Below are positions 1 through 9,216 of a stretch of 64,000 nt of DNA, one piece after another (within the stretch, counting starts at the first letter, position 1; every line of letters begins with the position of its first letter). This DNA is from Bartonella taylorii (lineage in GTDB: Bacteria > Pseudomonadota > Alphaproteobacteria > Rhizobiales > Rhizobiaceae), in contig NZ_CP083693.1 in NCBI RefSeq assembly GCF_023920105.1, positions 1,753,001 to 1,817,000 of the forward strand, given 5' to 3'. Both the position numbers and the translations under genes were made by a program. A model generated the notes under the pieces. It did no database searches, had not been told where the DNA came from, and was given only the letters and a program-made list of their open reading frames with translations.

Positions 1-688
1 CAACGGGAAGATCCCATTCATGGCTGACTTCAAACATTTGATTGGAAACCCATTTTCTATTTTGCCAAGACCATACTCGTCCTGTAAATTCTCGGAAGTT
101 AATTTCTGGATCAAAATTTGTGGCAAACCAACGTCCGTGGTTTCCGGCATTAATATCAATAATATCAATATCTGTTATTTTATCAAAATAACACTTATGC
201 GCTAACGCTGCATAAGCATTCACGACGCCTGGGTCAAAACCTGCACCTAAAATAGCAGTTATACCAGCTTTTTTACATTCTTGACGACGGGGCCATTCAT
301 AATTGCCATACCAAGGAGGTGTTTCACAAATTTTTAAAGGATCTTCGTGAATTGCAGTATCAATATAAGCGCATTTGGTTTCGATGCAAGCTGAAAGAAC
401 TGACATATTAAGAAAGGCTGATCCAACATTGATGACAATTTCACATTTTATTTTTTTTATGAGATTTACAGTTTCTTCTATATTCATTGCATTGAGCGCG
501 TGGCCTATAAGAACACCTTGTTCTTTCATTGCGTTTTTTTCTTTAATGGAAGTAATAATGGCTTCACATTTTGTGAGCGTTCGTGAAGCGATATGAATAT
601 CGCCGAGAATATCGTTATTTTGGGCACATTTATGCGCAACTACTTGTGCAACACCTCCAGCACCAATAATGAGGACATTTTTCTTCAT
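1..688 (-). CDS. Carboxynorspermidine/saccharopine dehydrogenase-like protein (N-terminal 229 residues; runs off the window)
   Basis: The reading frame begins at the ATG at 688, behind an AAGGAG ribosome site, and stays open to the window edge. Residues 5-20 form an NAD(P)-binding Rossmann start (VLIIGAGGVAQVVAHK), and GAGFDPGV follows at about residues 148-155; both are typical of the saccharopine dehydrogenase superfamily. The gene directly upstream on the same strand is nspC, 59 bp away. I therefore infer the polyamine role: reductive condensation of aspartate semialdehyde with a diamine to carboxy(nor)spermidine, which NspC then decarboxylates. A true saccharopine dehydrogenase cannot be excluded from the sequence alone, but context makes it less likely. 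The protein is cytosolic with no signal peptide. Confidence 0.85.
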   Translation of the reverse strand, partial: MKKNVLIIGAGGVAQVVAHKCAQNNDILGDIHIASRTLTKCEAIITSIKEKNAMKEQGVLIGHALNAMNIEETVNLIKKIKCEIVINVGSAFLNMSVLSACIETKCAYIDTAIHEDPLKICETPPWYGNYEWPRRQECKKAGITAILGAGFDPGVVNAYAALAHKCYFDKITDIDIIDINAGNHGRWFATNFDPEINFREFTGRVWSWQNRKWVSNQMFEVSHEWDLPV

Positions 689-747
689 TTTGGGTTTATC
701 TCCTTAATTAATATTGTCGCATGATGGTTTTGTTATATGGTTTTTGA

Positions 748-1845
748 TTATGAAAGGCTCTTTTGGTAATCACTATAGCTGAATTGGCGTTGAATTGTTA
801 GCGTTCCATCAGATTCTTTAATGACAATTGCAGGCATTGCAACACCATTGAACCAGTTTTTCTTAACCATTGTATAGCCTGCTGCATCTTGAAAAGACAA
901 TCTATCACCTATTTTAAGAGGTTCAGGGAACCGAAATGTTCCAAAAATATCACCAGCGAGACAAGATTTTCCGCATACCATAATTTCATGAGGTCCTTGA
1001 TTAGGTTCTAACTTTGCATTTTCACGATAAATGAGAAGATCAAGCATATGGGCTTCAATTGAGCTATCAACGATAGCAAGGTTCTTTTCATTATATAATG
1101 TATCAAGAACACTTACTTCTAATGTGGTGCTTTTGGTAATAGCAGCTTCTCCTGGTTCCAGAAAAATGGTGACACCATGAGTTTTTGAAAAATGTTTTAA
1201 GCGTTCTGCAAAAGCTTCTAATGGGTAATTTTCAGCTGTAAAATGAATTCCACCACCTAGGCTTATCCATTCAACCGCAGTAAAGAGTTCTGCAAATTTT
1301 TCTTCCATGTGACTCAACATTTGGTTGAAAAGATTAAAATCAGCATTTTCACAATTGTTGTGGATCATCAAGCCATTGATGAGAGGCAAAACTTCTTTAA
1401 TCGCGCTTTGGTTCGTTTCACCCAAACGACTAAAAGGACGAGAAGGATTGGCAAGATCAAAATTTGATGCACTGATGCCTGGATTTAACCTTAAACCTCG
1501 TTGAATGGTTTTTGTAGCGTTGGCAAAACGTTGAAGCTGTTGGATTGAATTAAAGATGATTTTATCTGCATAGCTACAAGCTTCATCAATTTCATCATCC
1601 GCCCAAGCAACTGAATAGGCATGGGTTTCTTTGCCAAATTTTTCTCTTCCTAAATGTAGTTCATAAAGAGAGGATGATGTGGTTCCATCCATAAACTTAG
1701 ACATTAAATCAAAAACACTCCATGTGGCAAAACATTTCAAAGCAAGCAAAATTTTTGCTCCGGACATTTCGCGTAAGCGAGCGATAATTTCCATATTTTT
1801 TATGAGCTTAGATTTATCTATAAGATAATAGGGGGTTTTTATCAT
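748..1845 (-). CDS. nspC: Carboxynorspermidine decarboxylase
   Basis: This 365-residue protein belongs to the alanine-racemase-fold, PLP-dependent decarboxylases (DAP/ornithine/carboxynorspermidine group). Lys37 in KILLALKCFA is the expected PLP lysine. Further landmarks are the GGGIHF glycine loop, EPGEA and the CLAGD segment near the C-terminus that carries the active-site Cys. Length and motifs fit NspC better than LysA, which has its own gene at 30518 in this window. It makes spermidine or norspermidine from the carboxylated precursor, in the alternative route that needs no S-adenosylmethionine decarboxylase. It is the first gene of a two-gene leftward unit. Its promoter should lie in 1846-2016, the divergent spacer shared with the BA14K gene. 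Confidence 0.92.
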   Translation of the reverse strand: MIKTPYYLIDKSKLIKNMEIIARLREMSGAKILLALKCFATWSVFDLMSKFMDGTTSSSLYELHLGREKFGKETHAYSVAWADDEIDEACSYADKIIFNSIQQLQRFANATKTIQRGLRLNPGISASNFDLANPSRPFSRLGETNQSAIKEVLPLINGLMIHNNCENADFNLFNQMLSHMEEKFAELFTAVEWISLGGGIHFTAENYPLEAFAERLKHFSKTHGVTIFLEPGEAAITKSTTLEVSVLDTLYNEKNLAIVDSSIEAHMLDLLIYRENAKLEPNQGPHEIMVCGKSCLAGDIFGTFRFPEPLKIGDRLSFQDAAGYTMVKKNWFNGVAMPAIVIKESDGTLTIQRQFSYSDYQKSLS

Positions 1846-2016
1846 TGTTTATCTATTCTCTTTTGAAGGGATCTTATTGTTAAGATTAACGTTTAGTACA
1901 AAGAGCAACAGAATGTCTCAAGAAAAAGCAGTTTTAAAAAAAGAATCTGTTTTTGTCTAGCAATAGAGAGGCTTTCTGCAACTGAGTTTTGTTTTTGTTG
2001 TTTTGAGACTTGCGTT

Positions 2017-2505
2017 ATGTGTATGACAAAAAAATTATATTATGCTTTAGCCCTCGTACTTGTTGGAAGTTTTTTTATTATAACAACTAATATTGTTGAT
2101 TTAGTGCAAAATAAAAGCGATGCTAAAGCAAAAGTAGTCTCTCAAGCTTTTGTTCAAGAGAGGTCGGTGCCTTTGATTTTTACGGGGCGTAGAGAGCTTA
2201 ATGGTTTTAAGGGGTATCATAATTATCGGCGTGGTTATGTTAAGTATAGAGATAATTGGTGGTATCCTGAAGCAGCTTTTGTTACATTACCACAGCTAAA
2301 CACAAAACTGGCACCATTAAAAGTTACATCAGATGCGAGAGGAATGTTTTTAATCTCTTCTTTAGAGGAAAAGGAGCTAGGGGTACTTAAACAACATATT
2401 GAATCTTGTCGTGCACGTTATCGTTCTTATAATAAAGATGATAATAGCTATCAGCCTTTTCATGGTCCTCGTAAGCAGTGTCTTTCACGCTTTTTTAAAG
2501 GATAG
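2017..2505 (+). CDS. BA14K family protein
   Basis: This 162-residue protein has an N-terminal hydrophobic segment at about residues 7-24 that can act as a signal anchor. Its C-terminal signature, from about residue 129, reads C-x-A-R-Y-R-S-Y-N, then NSY, then GPR-x-x-C. That Cys-RYRSYN-Cys motif defines the BA14K family, first described as a 14-kDa immunoreactive, lectin-like protein of Brucella. The exact role is unknown; a cell-envelope location is likely. A tyrosine-rich middle segment (residues about 67-87) is also visible. Two ATG codons lie six bases apart (2017 and 2023) and neither has a strong ribosome site, so the start is approximate. A decayed copy of the motif follows at 2536-2572. 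Confidence 0.8.
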   Translation: MCMTKKLYYALALVLVGSFFIITTNIVDLVQNKSDAKAKVVSQAFVQERSVPLIFTGRRELNGFKGYHNYRRGYVKYRDNWWYPEAAFVTLPQLNTKLAPLKVTSDARGMFLISSLEEKELGVLKQHIESCRARYRSYNKDDNSYQPFHGPRKQCLSRFFKG

Positions 2506-2535
2506 AAACTGTTAAATGTAAAAAAATTTTTATCA

Positions 2536-2572
2536 GAATCTTGCCGTGCTCGTTACTGTTCTTAAAATAAAG
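2536..2572 (+). repeat. Decayed duplicate of the BA14K tail
   Basis: These 37 bases match 2401-2437 inside the BA14K gene at 32 of 37 positions. Read in the same phase they give ESCRARYCS, then an in-frame TAA, then NK, so the copy is dead. The remaining 2573-2738 shows no clear continuation. This looks like the remnant of a tandem BA14K gene or of a local partial duplication. Confidence 0.7.
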
Positions 2573-2738
2573 AGGGAATTTATATGCTGCGATGTTTTTT
2601 CAAACACCGGTAGTTTTTTGAAAATTTTAAATGCTTTTAAGTTTTATTAAATCTTATTATCATTAAGTGTGGGGTGAGGGATAATGTAAATTTATTTTGT
2701 CGATGACAAAATGTTAAGGGCAGGATGGAGCTTAAAGA

Positions 2739-5660
2739 ATGACAATACGGGAAGCAATGTTGATATTGCTCGTTTTGCTTCCCTTTTGTGGAAGTGCTGT
2801 TATTGGCTTTTTTCGTTCGACAGCAAAAAATAATGAAGCGTGGTTTGCGGGAGCTATTGCGCTTTTCAGCTTTCTTTTTACAATAATGCTTTATCCCGCA
2901 GTTCGTGGAAATCGTGTAGTGCGTTTAGATATTTCTTGGCTTCCAGAATGGGGAAGTGATTTGATCTTCCGTATGGATGGTCTATCATGGCTTTTTTGCT
3001 TGCTCATTACAGGAATTGGATTGCTTGTTGTTGTCTATGCGCGTTATTATATGGATCCGGCAGATTCTGTACCGCGTTTTTTTTCTTTTTTTCTCGCCTT
3101 TATGGGATCGATGACAGGAATAGTCTTGTCAGGCAATCTTATCTTTTTGGTTGCTTTCTGGGAACTTACCAGTATTTTTTCTTTTTTGTTGATCGGGTAT
3201 TGGTACCATAATGCGAGTGCGCGTGAAGGTGCTCGTATGGCTTTAACCATCACAGGTTTTGGTGGTTTCACCCTTTTTATTGGGGTTTTATTGATTGGCA
3301 ATATCGTTGGCAGTTTTGATTTGGATAAGGTATTGCAGTCTGGTGATATGATCCGGTCAAGTCCTCTTTATAATCCTGTTCTTATTTGTGTTTTATTGGG
3401 AGGGTTAACAAAAAGTGCGCAGTTTCCGTTCCATTTTTGGTTGCCCAATGCGATGGCTGCTCCAACACCTGTATCGGCTTATTTGCATTCGGCAACAATG
3501 GTGAAAGCAGGATTGTTTTTGCTTGTTCGGTTATGGCCCGTGCTCTCTGGGACAGAATCTTGGTTTTTGTTGGTTGGCTTTTCAGGCCTTTCAACACTGT
3601 TGCTTGGTGCCTATTTTTCTATGTTTCAGCAAGATTTGAAAGGGTTGCTTGCTTACTCAACGATTAGCCATCTTGGATTGATTACCACGCTTTTAAGTCT
3701 TGGAAGCCCACTTGCATGTGTTGCGGCGATTTTTCATATGGCCAATCATGCTACTTTTAAAGCTTCTTTATTTATGGCCGCGGGCATTATTGATCACGAG
3801 ACGGGAACACGTGATATGCGTAAGCTGACAGGTCTTTATCGTTCTATGCCTATTACTGCAACGCTTGCTTTAGTCGCGAGTGCAGCAATGGCGGGAGTTC
3901 CTTTGTTGAATGGTTTTTTATCGAAAGAGATGTTTTTTGCTGAAGCGGTTGAAACGCATATGGAATCATGGCTTGATTGGATTGCACCTTATGTAGCAAC
4001 GCTGGCTAGCCTGTTTAGTGTGACCTACTCTATACGTTTTATTCATAGCGTCTTTTTAGGACCAAAACCTGTTAATTTACTCAAAACGCCCCATGAACCA
4101 CCGCATTTTATGCGTTTACCCATGGAACTTTTGGTGTTTATTTGTTTGGCGGTTGGTATTTTTCCTAATTTAACAATAGGGCCTATTTTGGATAATGCAG
4201 CTGTCTCTGTTTTAGGGACGATAACAATTCCTTATAGTTTGGCTGTTTGGCATGGTTTTAATACTCCATTGATGATGAGTTTGGTGGCTTTATTAGGGGG
4301 AGGATTGCTCTATGCTATCGGGCATCGTTACTTTTTATCTTGTGATGATGGGCCTCCTTTTTTTCGTCACTTAAAAGGACCCCGTATTTTTGAACGCGTT
4401 CTCGTGATTATTTCTTGGAAATGGGCACGTGCGGTGGAATCTGTTTTGTCAACACGTCGCTTGCAAATACAGTTGCACTGGATTTTTGGTGTGTGTTTTA
4501 CATTTGTTGGTCTTTTGCTTTGGTGTGATGGTTTAATTTCAGCAGGTTCGTTACCATTTTTTCCGCTTGATATTCCTTTTCTTGCTCTTTGGGTGGTTGG
4601 CGGATTATGTGCGCTTTTAGTTGCTTGGCAAGCAAAGTTTCATCGCCTTGCATCACTCATGCTCTTAAGCGGCGCTGGCTTGATGACTTGTGCAACCTTT
4701 TTATGGCTTTCTGCACCAGATTTGGCAATAACACAATTGGTTGTTGAAGTTGTGACAGCTGTCTTATTGTTGCTTGGTTTGCGGTGGTTGCCTAAGCGTT
4801 TGCATAATCCTTCTCCAAAGTCTGTTCGTTTTTTTGTGCGTTTGCGTCGTTTCCGTGATTTCGTTATGGCTCTTGTGGGAGGTGCTGGGGTAGCGTGGCT
4901 TTCCTTTGCGATGATGACACGTCCTCAAGGTATGACAGTTTCTGATTTTTTTCTAACCAATGCTTATTCTGGTGCTGGTGGTCGCAATGTTGTGAATGTG
5001 CTGTTAGTTGATTTCCGTGGTTTTGATACCATGGGAGAAATTGTTGTTTTAGGTGTTGTTTCACTCACTGTTTTTGCCCTTTTAAGACGGTTTCGTCCTG
5101 CTCCTGAAAGTATTGACGCGCCTTTTCAACAACGTATTCAGAAAGCTTTTGATATGGCACAGCCTGACCGGAATGTGGGGGATACAGTGTTGAATTATCT
5201 CACTGTTCCTGCTGTTATCATGGGTTGGCTCTTTGCAGTTATTATCGCTTTTTCGGTTTATTTATTTATACGGGGGCATGATCTTCCAGGAGGTGGATTT
5301 GTCGGTGGTGTGACTCTAGCGATAGGTTTTATTTTGCAATATCTTGCGCGTGATATTCGTTGGGTGGAAAATCATTTGAGAGTTTTGCCTTTGCGTTGGA
5401 TGGGTTTTGGTTTATTGTTGTCAGTTGCAACGGGAGTAGGGGCTTGGTTCGTTGGGTATCCTTTTTTAACCTCCTTTTTTCAATATATGCATCTTCCGTT
5501 GATTGGAAATGTTCCTATGGCATCTGCTTTTTTGTTTGATTTTGGTGTGTTTTCTCTTGTGTTAGGAGCAACTGTTCTCATTTTAATTGCGCTTGCACAC
5601 CAGTCAGTTCGTAGTTACCGAATCGGTAAGAAACCACTTTTGGAGGAGAAGGAAAATTAA
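2739..5660 (+). CDS. phaAB: Na+(K+)/H+ antiporter subunit A, fused A-B type
   Basis: This 973-residue polytopic membrane protein is the largest subunit of the multisubunit Mrp/Mnh/Pha cation-proton antiporter, related to complex I NuoL. The first ~500 residues carry the proton-translocating module, with the segment LGGLTKSAQFPFHFWLP and the conserved HSATMVKAG stretch. The last ~150 residues are a MnhB domain (RGHDLPGGGFVGG), so A and B are fused, as in rhizobial PhaAB. The start ATG at 2739 opens the operon. The promoter should lie in 2573-2738. The stop TAA shares its last base with the ATG of phaC. The complex exchanges cytosolic Na+ or K+ for protons and serves pH and salt adaptation. Which ion it moves cannot be read from sequence. 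Confidence 0.95.
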   Translation: MTIREAMLILLVLLPFCGSAVIGFFRSTAKNNEAWFAGAIALFSFLFTIMLYPAVRGNRVVRLDISWLPEWGSDLIFRMDGLSWLFCLLITGIGLLVVVYARYYMDPADSVPRFFSFFLAFMGSMTGIVLSGNLIFLVAFWELTSIFSFLLIGYWYHNASAREGARMALTITGFGGFTLFIGVLLIGNIVGSFDLDKVLQSGDMIRSSPLYNPVLICVLLGGLTKSAQFPFHFWLPNAMAAPTPVSAYLHSATMVKAGLFLLVRLWPVLSGTESWFLLVGFSGLSTLLLGAYFSMFQQDLKGLLAYSTISHLGLITTLLSLGSPLACVAAIFHMANHATFKASLFMAAGIIDHETGTRDMRKLTGLYRSMPITATLALVASAAMAGVPLLNGFLSKEMFFAEAVETHMESWLDWIAPYVATLASLFSVTYSIRFIHSVFLGPKPVNLLKTPHEPPHFMRLPMELLVFICLAVGIFPNLTIGPILDNAAVSVLGTITIPYSLAVWHGFNTPLMMSLVALLGGGLLYAIGHRYFLSCDDGPPFFRHLKGPRIFERVLVIISWKWARAVESVLSTRRLQIQLHWIFGVCFTFVGLLLWCDGLISAGSLPFFPLDIPFLALWVVGGLCALLVAWQAKFHRLASLMLLSGAGLMTCATFLWLSAPDLAITQLVVEVVTAVLLLLGLRWLPKRLHNPSPKSVRFFVRLRRFRDFVMALVGGAGVAWLSFAMMTRPQGMTVSDFFLTNAYSGAGGRNVVNVLLVDFRGFDTMGEIVVLGVVSLTVFALLRRFRPAPESIDAPFQQRIQKAFDMAQPDRNVGDTVLNYLTVPAVIMGWLFAVIIAFSVYLFIRGHDLPGGGFVGGVTLAIGFILQYLARDIRWVENHLRVLPLRWMGFGLLLSVATGVGAWFVGYPFLTSFFQYMHLPLIGNVPMASAFLFDFGVFSLVLGATVLILIALAHQSVRSYRIGKKPLLEEKEN

Positions 5661-6001
5661 TGGAAATTGTTCTTTCTTTGGCTATTGGTGTTCTTGTTGG
5701 ATCAGGCATTTGGCTTGTGTTACGCCCACGAACATTTCAAGTTATTCTTGGTTTGTCTTTGATGTCCTATGGTGTCAATCTTTTTATGTTTTCAATGAGT
5801 AGACCGCGTAGCAATGTTGCACCGATTGTTGATCCTTCCATGGTGATCAATCCAGAAAATTACGTCGATCCTCTTCCACAATCTTTGGTTTTAACAGCAA
5901 TTGTGATTGGTTTTGCAACGACAGCCTTATTTTTGGTTATACTTCTGGTTTCACGAGGATTAACAGGTTCAGATCACGTTGATGGACGTGAGGTGCAGTG
6001 A
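5660..6001 (+). CDS. phaC: Na+(K+)/H+ antiporter subunit C
   Basis: A small NuoK-like subunit of 113 residues with three hydrophobic segments (about residues 2-22, 27-47 and 73-99). The sequence LVLTAIVIGFATTALFL near the C-terminus is typical of MnhC/MrpC. The ATG overlaps the phaAB stop by one base and the gene ends four bases into phaD, so translation of the operon is probably coupled. Its role is structural and in ion conduction within the Mrp membrane complex. Confidence 0.95.
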   Translation: MEIVLSLAIGVLVGSGIWLVLRPRTFQVILGLSLMSYGVNLFMFSMSRPRSNVAPIVDPSMVINPENYVDPLPQSLVLTAIVIGFATTALFLVILLVSRGLTGSDHVDGREVQ

Positions 6002-7623
6002 TGGAAGTTTGCGTGCAGCATCTTCTTATTTTGCCTATCCTTTTACCTTTAAGCACTGGAGCGCTCCTTCTCCTTTATGATGAACGCCGTGCAAAACTTA
6101 AATCATTTATAAGTCTTTTTTCTGCAGGGTTATTGGTTCTTATTGCTGTTTTATTGATTATGTGTGCTCTTGAAGTTGCTCCGGCTTCGCGCATTTATCG
6201 GCTTGGCAATTGGCCTTCTCCCTTCGGAATTGTCTTGGTCCTTGATCGTTTAAGCGCTATGATGCTTTTACTTTCCAGCTTGTTGATGACGAGCGCGTTA
6301 GTTTTTGCACAGGCTCATTGGTACAAAGCTGGTCCTCATTTTCAATCACTGATGCAATTTTTCATGGTTGGAATAAACGGTGCTTTTTTGACAGGTGATT
6401 TATTCAATTTATTTGTGTTTTTTGAAGTGATGTTAACGGCTTCTTATGGGCTTGCATTGCATGGTTCTGGTCAGTCACGTGTGCGTGCGGGGTTGCATTA
6501 TGTTGTGGTTAATCTTGTTGCTTCATTGTTTTTTTTAACTGGTGCAGCTCTCATTTATGGAGTCGTTGGCACTCTTAATATAGCTGATTTGGCTGTAAAA
6601 ATAAAACATATAGCTGCTGAAGATATTGTTTTATTCGAAATAGGTGCTGCGTTTTTGGGTATTGCTTTTTTACTCAAAGCGGGCATGTGGCCGCTTAATT
6701 TTTGGTTGATGCCGACTTACAGTGCAGCAGTAGCACCTGTTGGGGCTTCTTTTGCACTTTTAAGCAAGGTGGGTATTTATGTTATTTTACGTTTGACGTT
6801 GTTATGGTTTGGACCTGAAAGTGGATATTTTAGCCATTTTGGTCATACGATTTTGTTTTATGGTGGGCTTGCCACTATGGCTTTTGGTTTTGTTGGGGTG
6901 TTGGCTAGCCAAGTTTTAGTACGTTTGGCAGCTTATAGCGTTCTTGTCTCTTCTGGTACATTATTGGCAGCGATTGGGATCGGTAATACAGCGCTGACAG
7001 CAGGTGCGCTCTTTTATATTGTTTCTTCGACTTTAGCACTTGGTGCTTTTTTTCTTCTGGTGGAGTTGGTCGAACGTTGCCAAGATGTAGCTGCAAATGT
7101 GTTAACTGTCACAATGGAAGTGTATGGTGATGATGAAGAGGAGGAAGAAGATGAAGTGGGTACCTATTTACCGGTAACTTTGGCAATTCTTGGGGCTTGT
7201 TTTGGTATCAGTGCTCTTTTGATTATTGGTTTGCCACCTTTTTCTGGTTTTGTTGCTAAATTTATGATGTTCATGGCAATCTTAAACCATACTAAGGAGA
7301 ATGTGTCTGATTCTCTACCAGACTATCAGGATTGGCTTTTTATTATTTTTGTTACCCTCTCTGGTTTTTCCGCTTTAATTGCTTTGACACGAACAGGTAT
7401 TCGAACTTTTTGGGTTTCTCTTGAAGGAAGAGTTCCGCGTGTGCAGGTCATTGAATTCGCACCCATTGCTATTCTTCTTGCTTTGTGTTTCCTTATAACA
7501 ATTTTAGCCGGTCCTGTTAGCCACTATATGTCTGAAACAGCAAAGACTTTGTATGATCCTCAAAACTATATTGGGAGCGTTTTAGGTGATTTTTCTCTCG
7601 AAAAGAGGGAGATGAATCGATGA
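5998..7623 (+). CDS. phaD: Na+(K+)/H+ antiporter subunit D
   Basis: This 541-residue polytopic subunit is homologous to complex I NuoM/NuoN and to the core of subunit A. Landmarks are FEVMLTASYGL, the lysine-bearing FLLKAGMWPLNFWLMPTY and LPPFSGFVAKF. Unusually for such a hydrophobic protein, a soluble loop at about residues 375-390 holds a cluster of acidic residues (DDEEEEEDE). The frame opens with GTG ATG at 5998/6001, so either codon may be used; both overlap the phaC stop. The gene ends by overlapping phaE with ATGA. It forms part of the proton pathway of the antiporter. Confidence 0.95.
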   Translation: MMEVCVQHLLILPILLPLSTGALLLLYDERRAKLKSFISLFSAGLLVLIAVLLIMCALEVAPASRIYRLGNWPSPFGIVLVLDRLSAMMLLLSSLLMTSALVFAQAHWYKAGPHFQSLMQFFMVGINGAFLTGDLFNLFVFFEVMLTASYGLALHGSGQSRVRAGLHYVVVNLVASLFFLTGAALIYGVVGTLNIADLAVKIKHIAAEDIVLFEIGAAFLGIAFLLKAGMWPLNFWLMPTYSAAVAPVGASFALLSKVGIYVILRLTLLWFGPESGYFSHFGHTILFYGGLATMAFGFVGVLASQVLVRLAAYSVLVSSGTLLAAIGIGNTALTAGALFYIVSSTLALGAFFLLVELVERCQDVAANVLTVTMEVYGDDEEEEEDEVGTYLPVTLAILGACFGISALLIIGLPPFSGFVAKFMMFMAILNHTKENVSDSLPDYQDWLFIIFVTLSGFSALIALTRTGIRTFWVSLEGRVPRVQVIEFAPIAILLALCFLITILAGPVSHYMSETAKTLYDPQNYIGSVLGDFSLEKREMNR

Positions 7624-8105
7624 GTTATTTTTGTCCTTTCCCTTTTTTCAGTGGCATAATTGTTTTTATGTGGTTGACCTTGAACGGTTTTAATTTAGGC
7701 CAATTGCTATTAGGGATTATAATTGGTTTGTTTAGTGGTTGGGTGATGCGGTTTCTTGAACCGGAAAAGATCACGATTAAAAATTGGAGTGCAGTCTTTC
7801 GTCTCATTTTTCGTGTATTTATCGATTCTATAATTTCAAATATTTCGGTGGTTTGTTTTGTTTTAACAAAAAGGTCTCAAAAACAACGGTCGGGTTTTAT
7901 TGTAGTGCCTCTTTTGCTCGAGAGTCGTACTGCTTTGGCTATTTTAGCATGCATCCTTTCTGTCACTCCAGGAACTGTTTGGATTGCCTATAATAGAAAA
8001 AATGGTGAGCTTTTGCTTCATGTTTTAAATTTTAAAAATGGATATAACTACCAACAGTTTATAAAACAACGGTATGAGCAGTTGCTTTTGGAGATTTTTT
8101 CATGA
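7620..8105 (+). CDS. phaE: Na+(K+)/H+ antiporter subunit E
   Basis: This 161-residue MnhE-family protein has two hydrophobic segments near the N-terminus (about residues 7-22 and 28-45) and a cytosolic C-terminal part. The segment LAILACILSVTPGTVW matches the conserved SxTPGT motif of the family. The ATG overlaps the phaD stop (ATGA) and the end overlaps phaF in the same way. Subunit E is needed for assembly and activity of Mrp complexes; no catalytic residue is known. Confidence 0.93.
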   Translation: MSYFCPFPFFSGIIVFMWLTLNGFNLGQLLLGIIIGLFSGWVMRFLEPEKITIKNWSAVFRLIFRVFIDSIISNISVVCFVLTKRSQKQRSGFIVVPLLLESRTALAILACILSVTPGTVWIAYNRKNGELLLHVLNFKNGYNYQQFIKQRYEQLLLEIFS

Positions 8106-8383
8106 GTATGATGATCCTTTATTGGGGGATTTTTTGTTCGCAGTTTTTTTTATGTTTGGCGATGATTCCAGCGCTATTTCGATTGATTCGTGGTCCACGG
8201 GCGCAAGATCGGATTGTAGGGTTGGATGCCCTTTATATAACCACGATTCTTTTATTTCTTACATTTGATATTCGTTCAGGAACAACTATTTATTTTGTAG
8301 CAGCTCTCATTATTGGGCTTTTGGGTCCTGTATCAAGCATTGCTTTGGCAAAATTTTTGATGCGGGGAGAGATTATTGAATGA
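8102..8383 (+). CDS. phaF: Na+(K+)/H+ antiporter subunit F
   Basis: This 93-residue MnhF-type subunit has three transmembrane segments. The family motif RLIRGPRAQDRIVGLDAL is visible at about residues 27-44. It overlaps phaE and phaG by four bases each (ATGA). It contributes to the membrane part of the Mrp complex and has no separate activity known. Confidence 0.94.
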   Translation: MSMMILYWGIFCSQFFLCLAMIPALFRLIRGPRAQDRIVGLDALYITTILLFLTFDIRSGTTIYFVAALIIGLLGPVSSIALAKFLMRGEIIE

Positions 8384-8790
8384 ATGATGATGTATCGCTT
8401 GTGGTTGCTATTGTTATCACAGTTTTTTTAATATTGGGATCTGGTCTCACATTGATTGGCGCGATAGGATTAGTGCGTCTTTCCAGTTTTTATAAGCGTT
8501 TGCATATGCTTTCACTGAGCACAAGTTGGGGGGCAGGTAGTATTCTTATTTCCTCGTTTCTTTATTCCACGTTTGTAGACCATCATTTTGTGTTTCATGA
8601 AATATTATTGATGATTTTTTTGCTTGTGACAATACCCGTGGCTTCCATGTTGGTATCGCAAGCGGGGGCTTATCGAGACCATTCAGAAAATGAACAGGAA
8701 AAACCGCTGGCTCTTTTATCGCGTCAGACAGAAGAACAGACATCTACATTAGAAGGAATATCAAGCGATAAGAACCAGCGTGATTTTTAG
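8380..8790 (+). CDS. phaG: Na+(K+)/H+ antiporter subunit G
   Basis: This is the last gene of the antiporter operon, 136 residues. Three hydrophobic segments are followed by a polar tail of about 40 residues. The motif GAIGLVRLSSFYKRLHMLSLSTSWG is characteristic in part (GxIGLxRxxxxYxRLH) of MnhG. It overlaps phaF by ATGA. The 16-bp spacer to the convergent MliC-like gene leaves no room for a separate terminator and I see no hairpin there. Confidence 0.94.
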   Translation: MNDDVSLVVAIVITVFLILGSGLTLIGAIGLVRLSSFYKRLHMLSLSTSWGAGSILISSFLYSTFVDHHFVFHEILLMIFLLVTIPVASMLVSQAGAYRDHSENEQEKPLALLSRQTEEQTSTLEGISSDKNQRDF

Positions 8791-8806
8791 TATGTAAGAA
8801 CTCTTT

Positions 8807-9199
8807 TTATTCTGTGCCTTTTTCTTCTACACAGTTGAGCGGCATTTCTTCCTTTGGATCATTAATGAGGTTATAAAATGTCGCCTCATCTTTTTTTGTC
8901 CACCAAATATATTCAGCTCCTGCATATTTTGCTCCAGAAGCAGAAATGACATTGGAAGCTATGACGCGCTTTCCGTTCCATTTGAGATCAACGAGCCCAA
9001 TCTCACCGGCATTGTAGTAGGTTGCTTCAACACGTTCTTTTTTTGTTTCAGTATTACATTGGTAGATAACGGTTTCTTTTGTTGGTTCTGGATCGTCTGG
9101 CACCTCAATGACCAAAGAGCCAGCAAAAGCACTGATTGAGCTAAACAGCGACAAATTTAAAACGGTTAGAAAATGTAAATTAAAAAGTTTTTTTTTCAT
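8807..9199 (-). CDS. Secreted MliC-like protein (putative lysozyme inhibitor), copy 1
   Basis: A 130-residue protein with a typical signal peptide (MKKKL, hydrophobic core, cleavage after about AFA at residue 26). The mature part has YQC, then VxATYYN, then SASGAKYAGAEYIWWTKKDEA and a late Cys. This spacing of YxC, SASGxKY and WWxKxDEA fits the MliC/PliC fold, which inhibits C-type lysozyme in the periplasm or on the outer membrane. There is no lipobox, so it would be soluble periplasmic. A very similar gene lies 17 bp upstream (9217-9612). Lysozyme inhibition is inferred from the family pattern only. Confidence 0.72.
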   Translation of the reverse strand: MKKKLFNLHFLTVLNLSLFSSISAFAGSLVIEVPDDPEPTKETVIYQCNTETKKERVEATYYNAGEIGLVDLKWNGKRVIASNVISASGAKYAGAEYIWWTKKDEATFYNLINDPKEEMPLNCVEEKGTE

Positions 9200-9216
9200 A
9201 ATGTTTACCCGATTAG

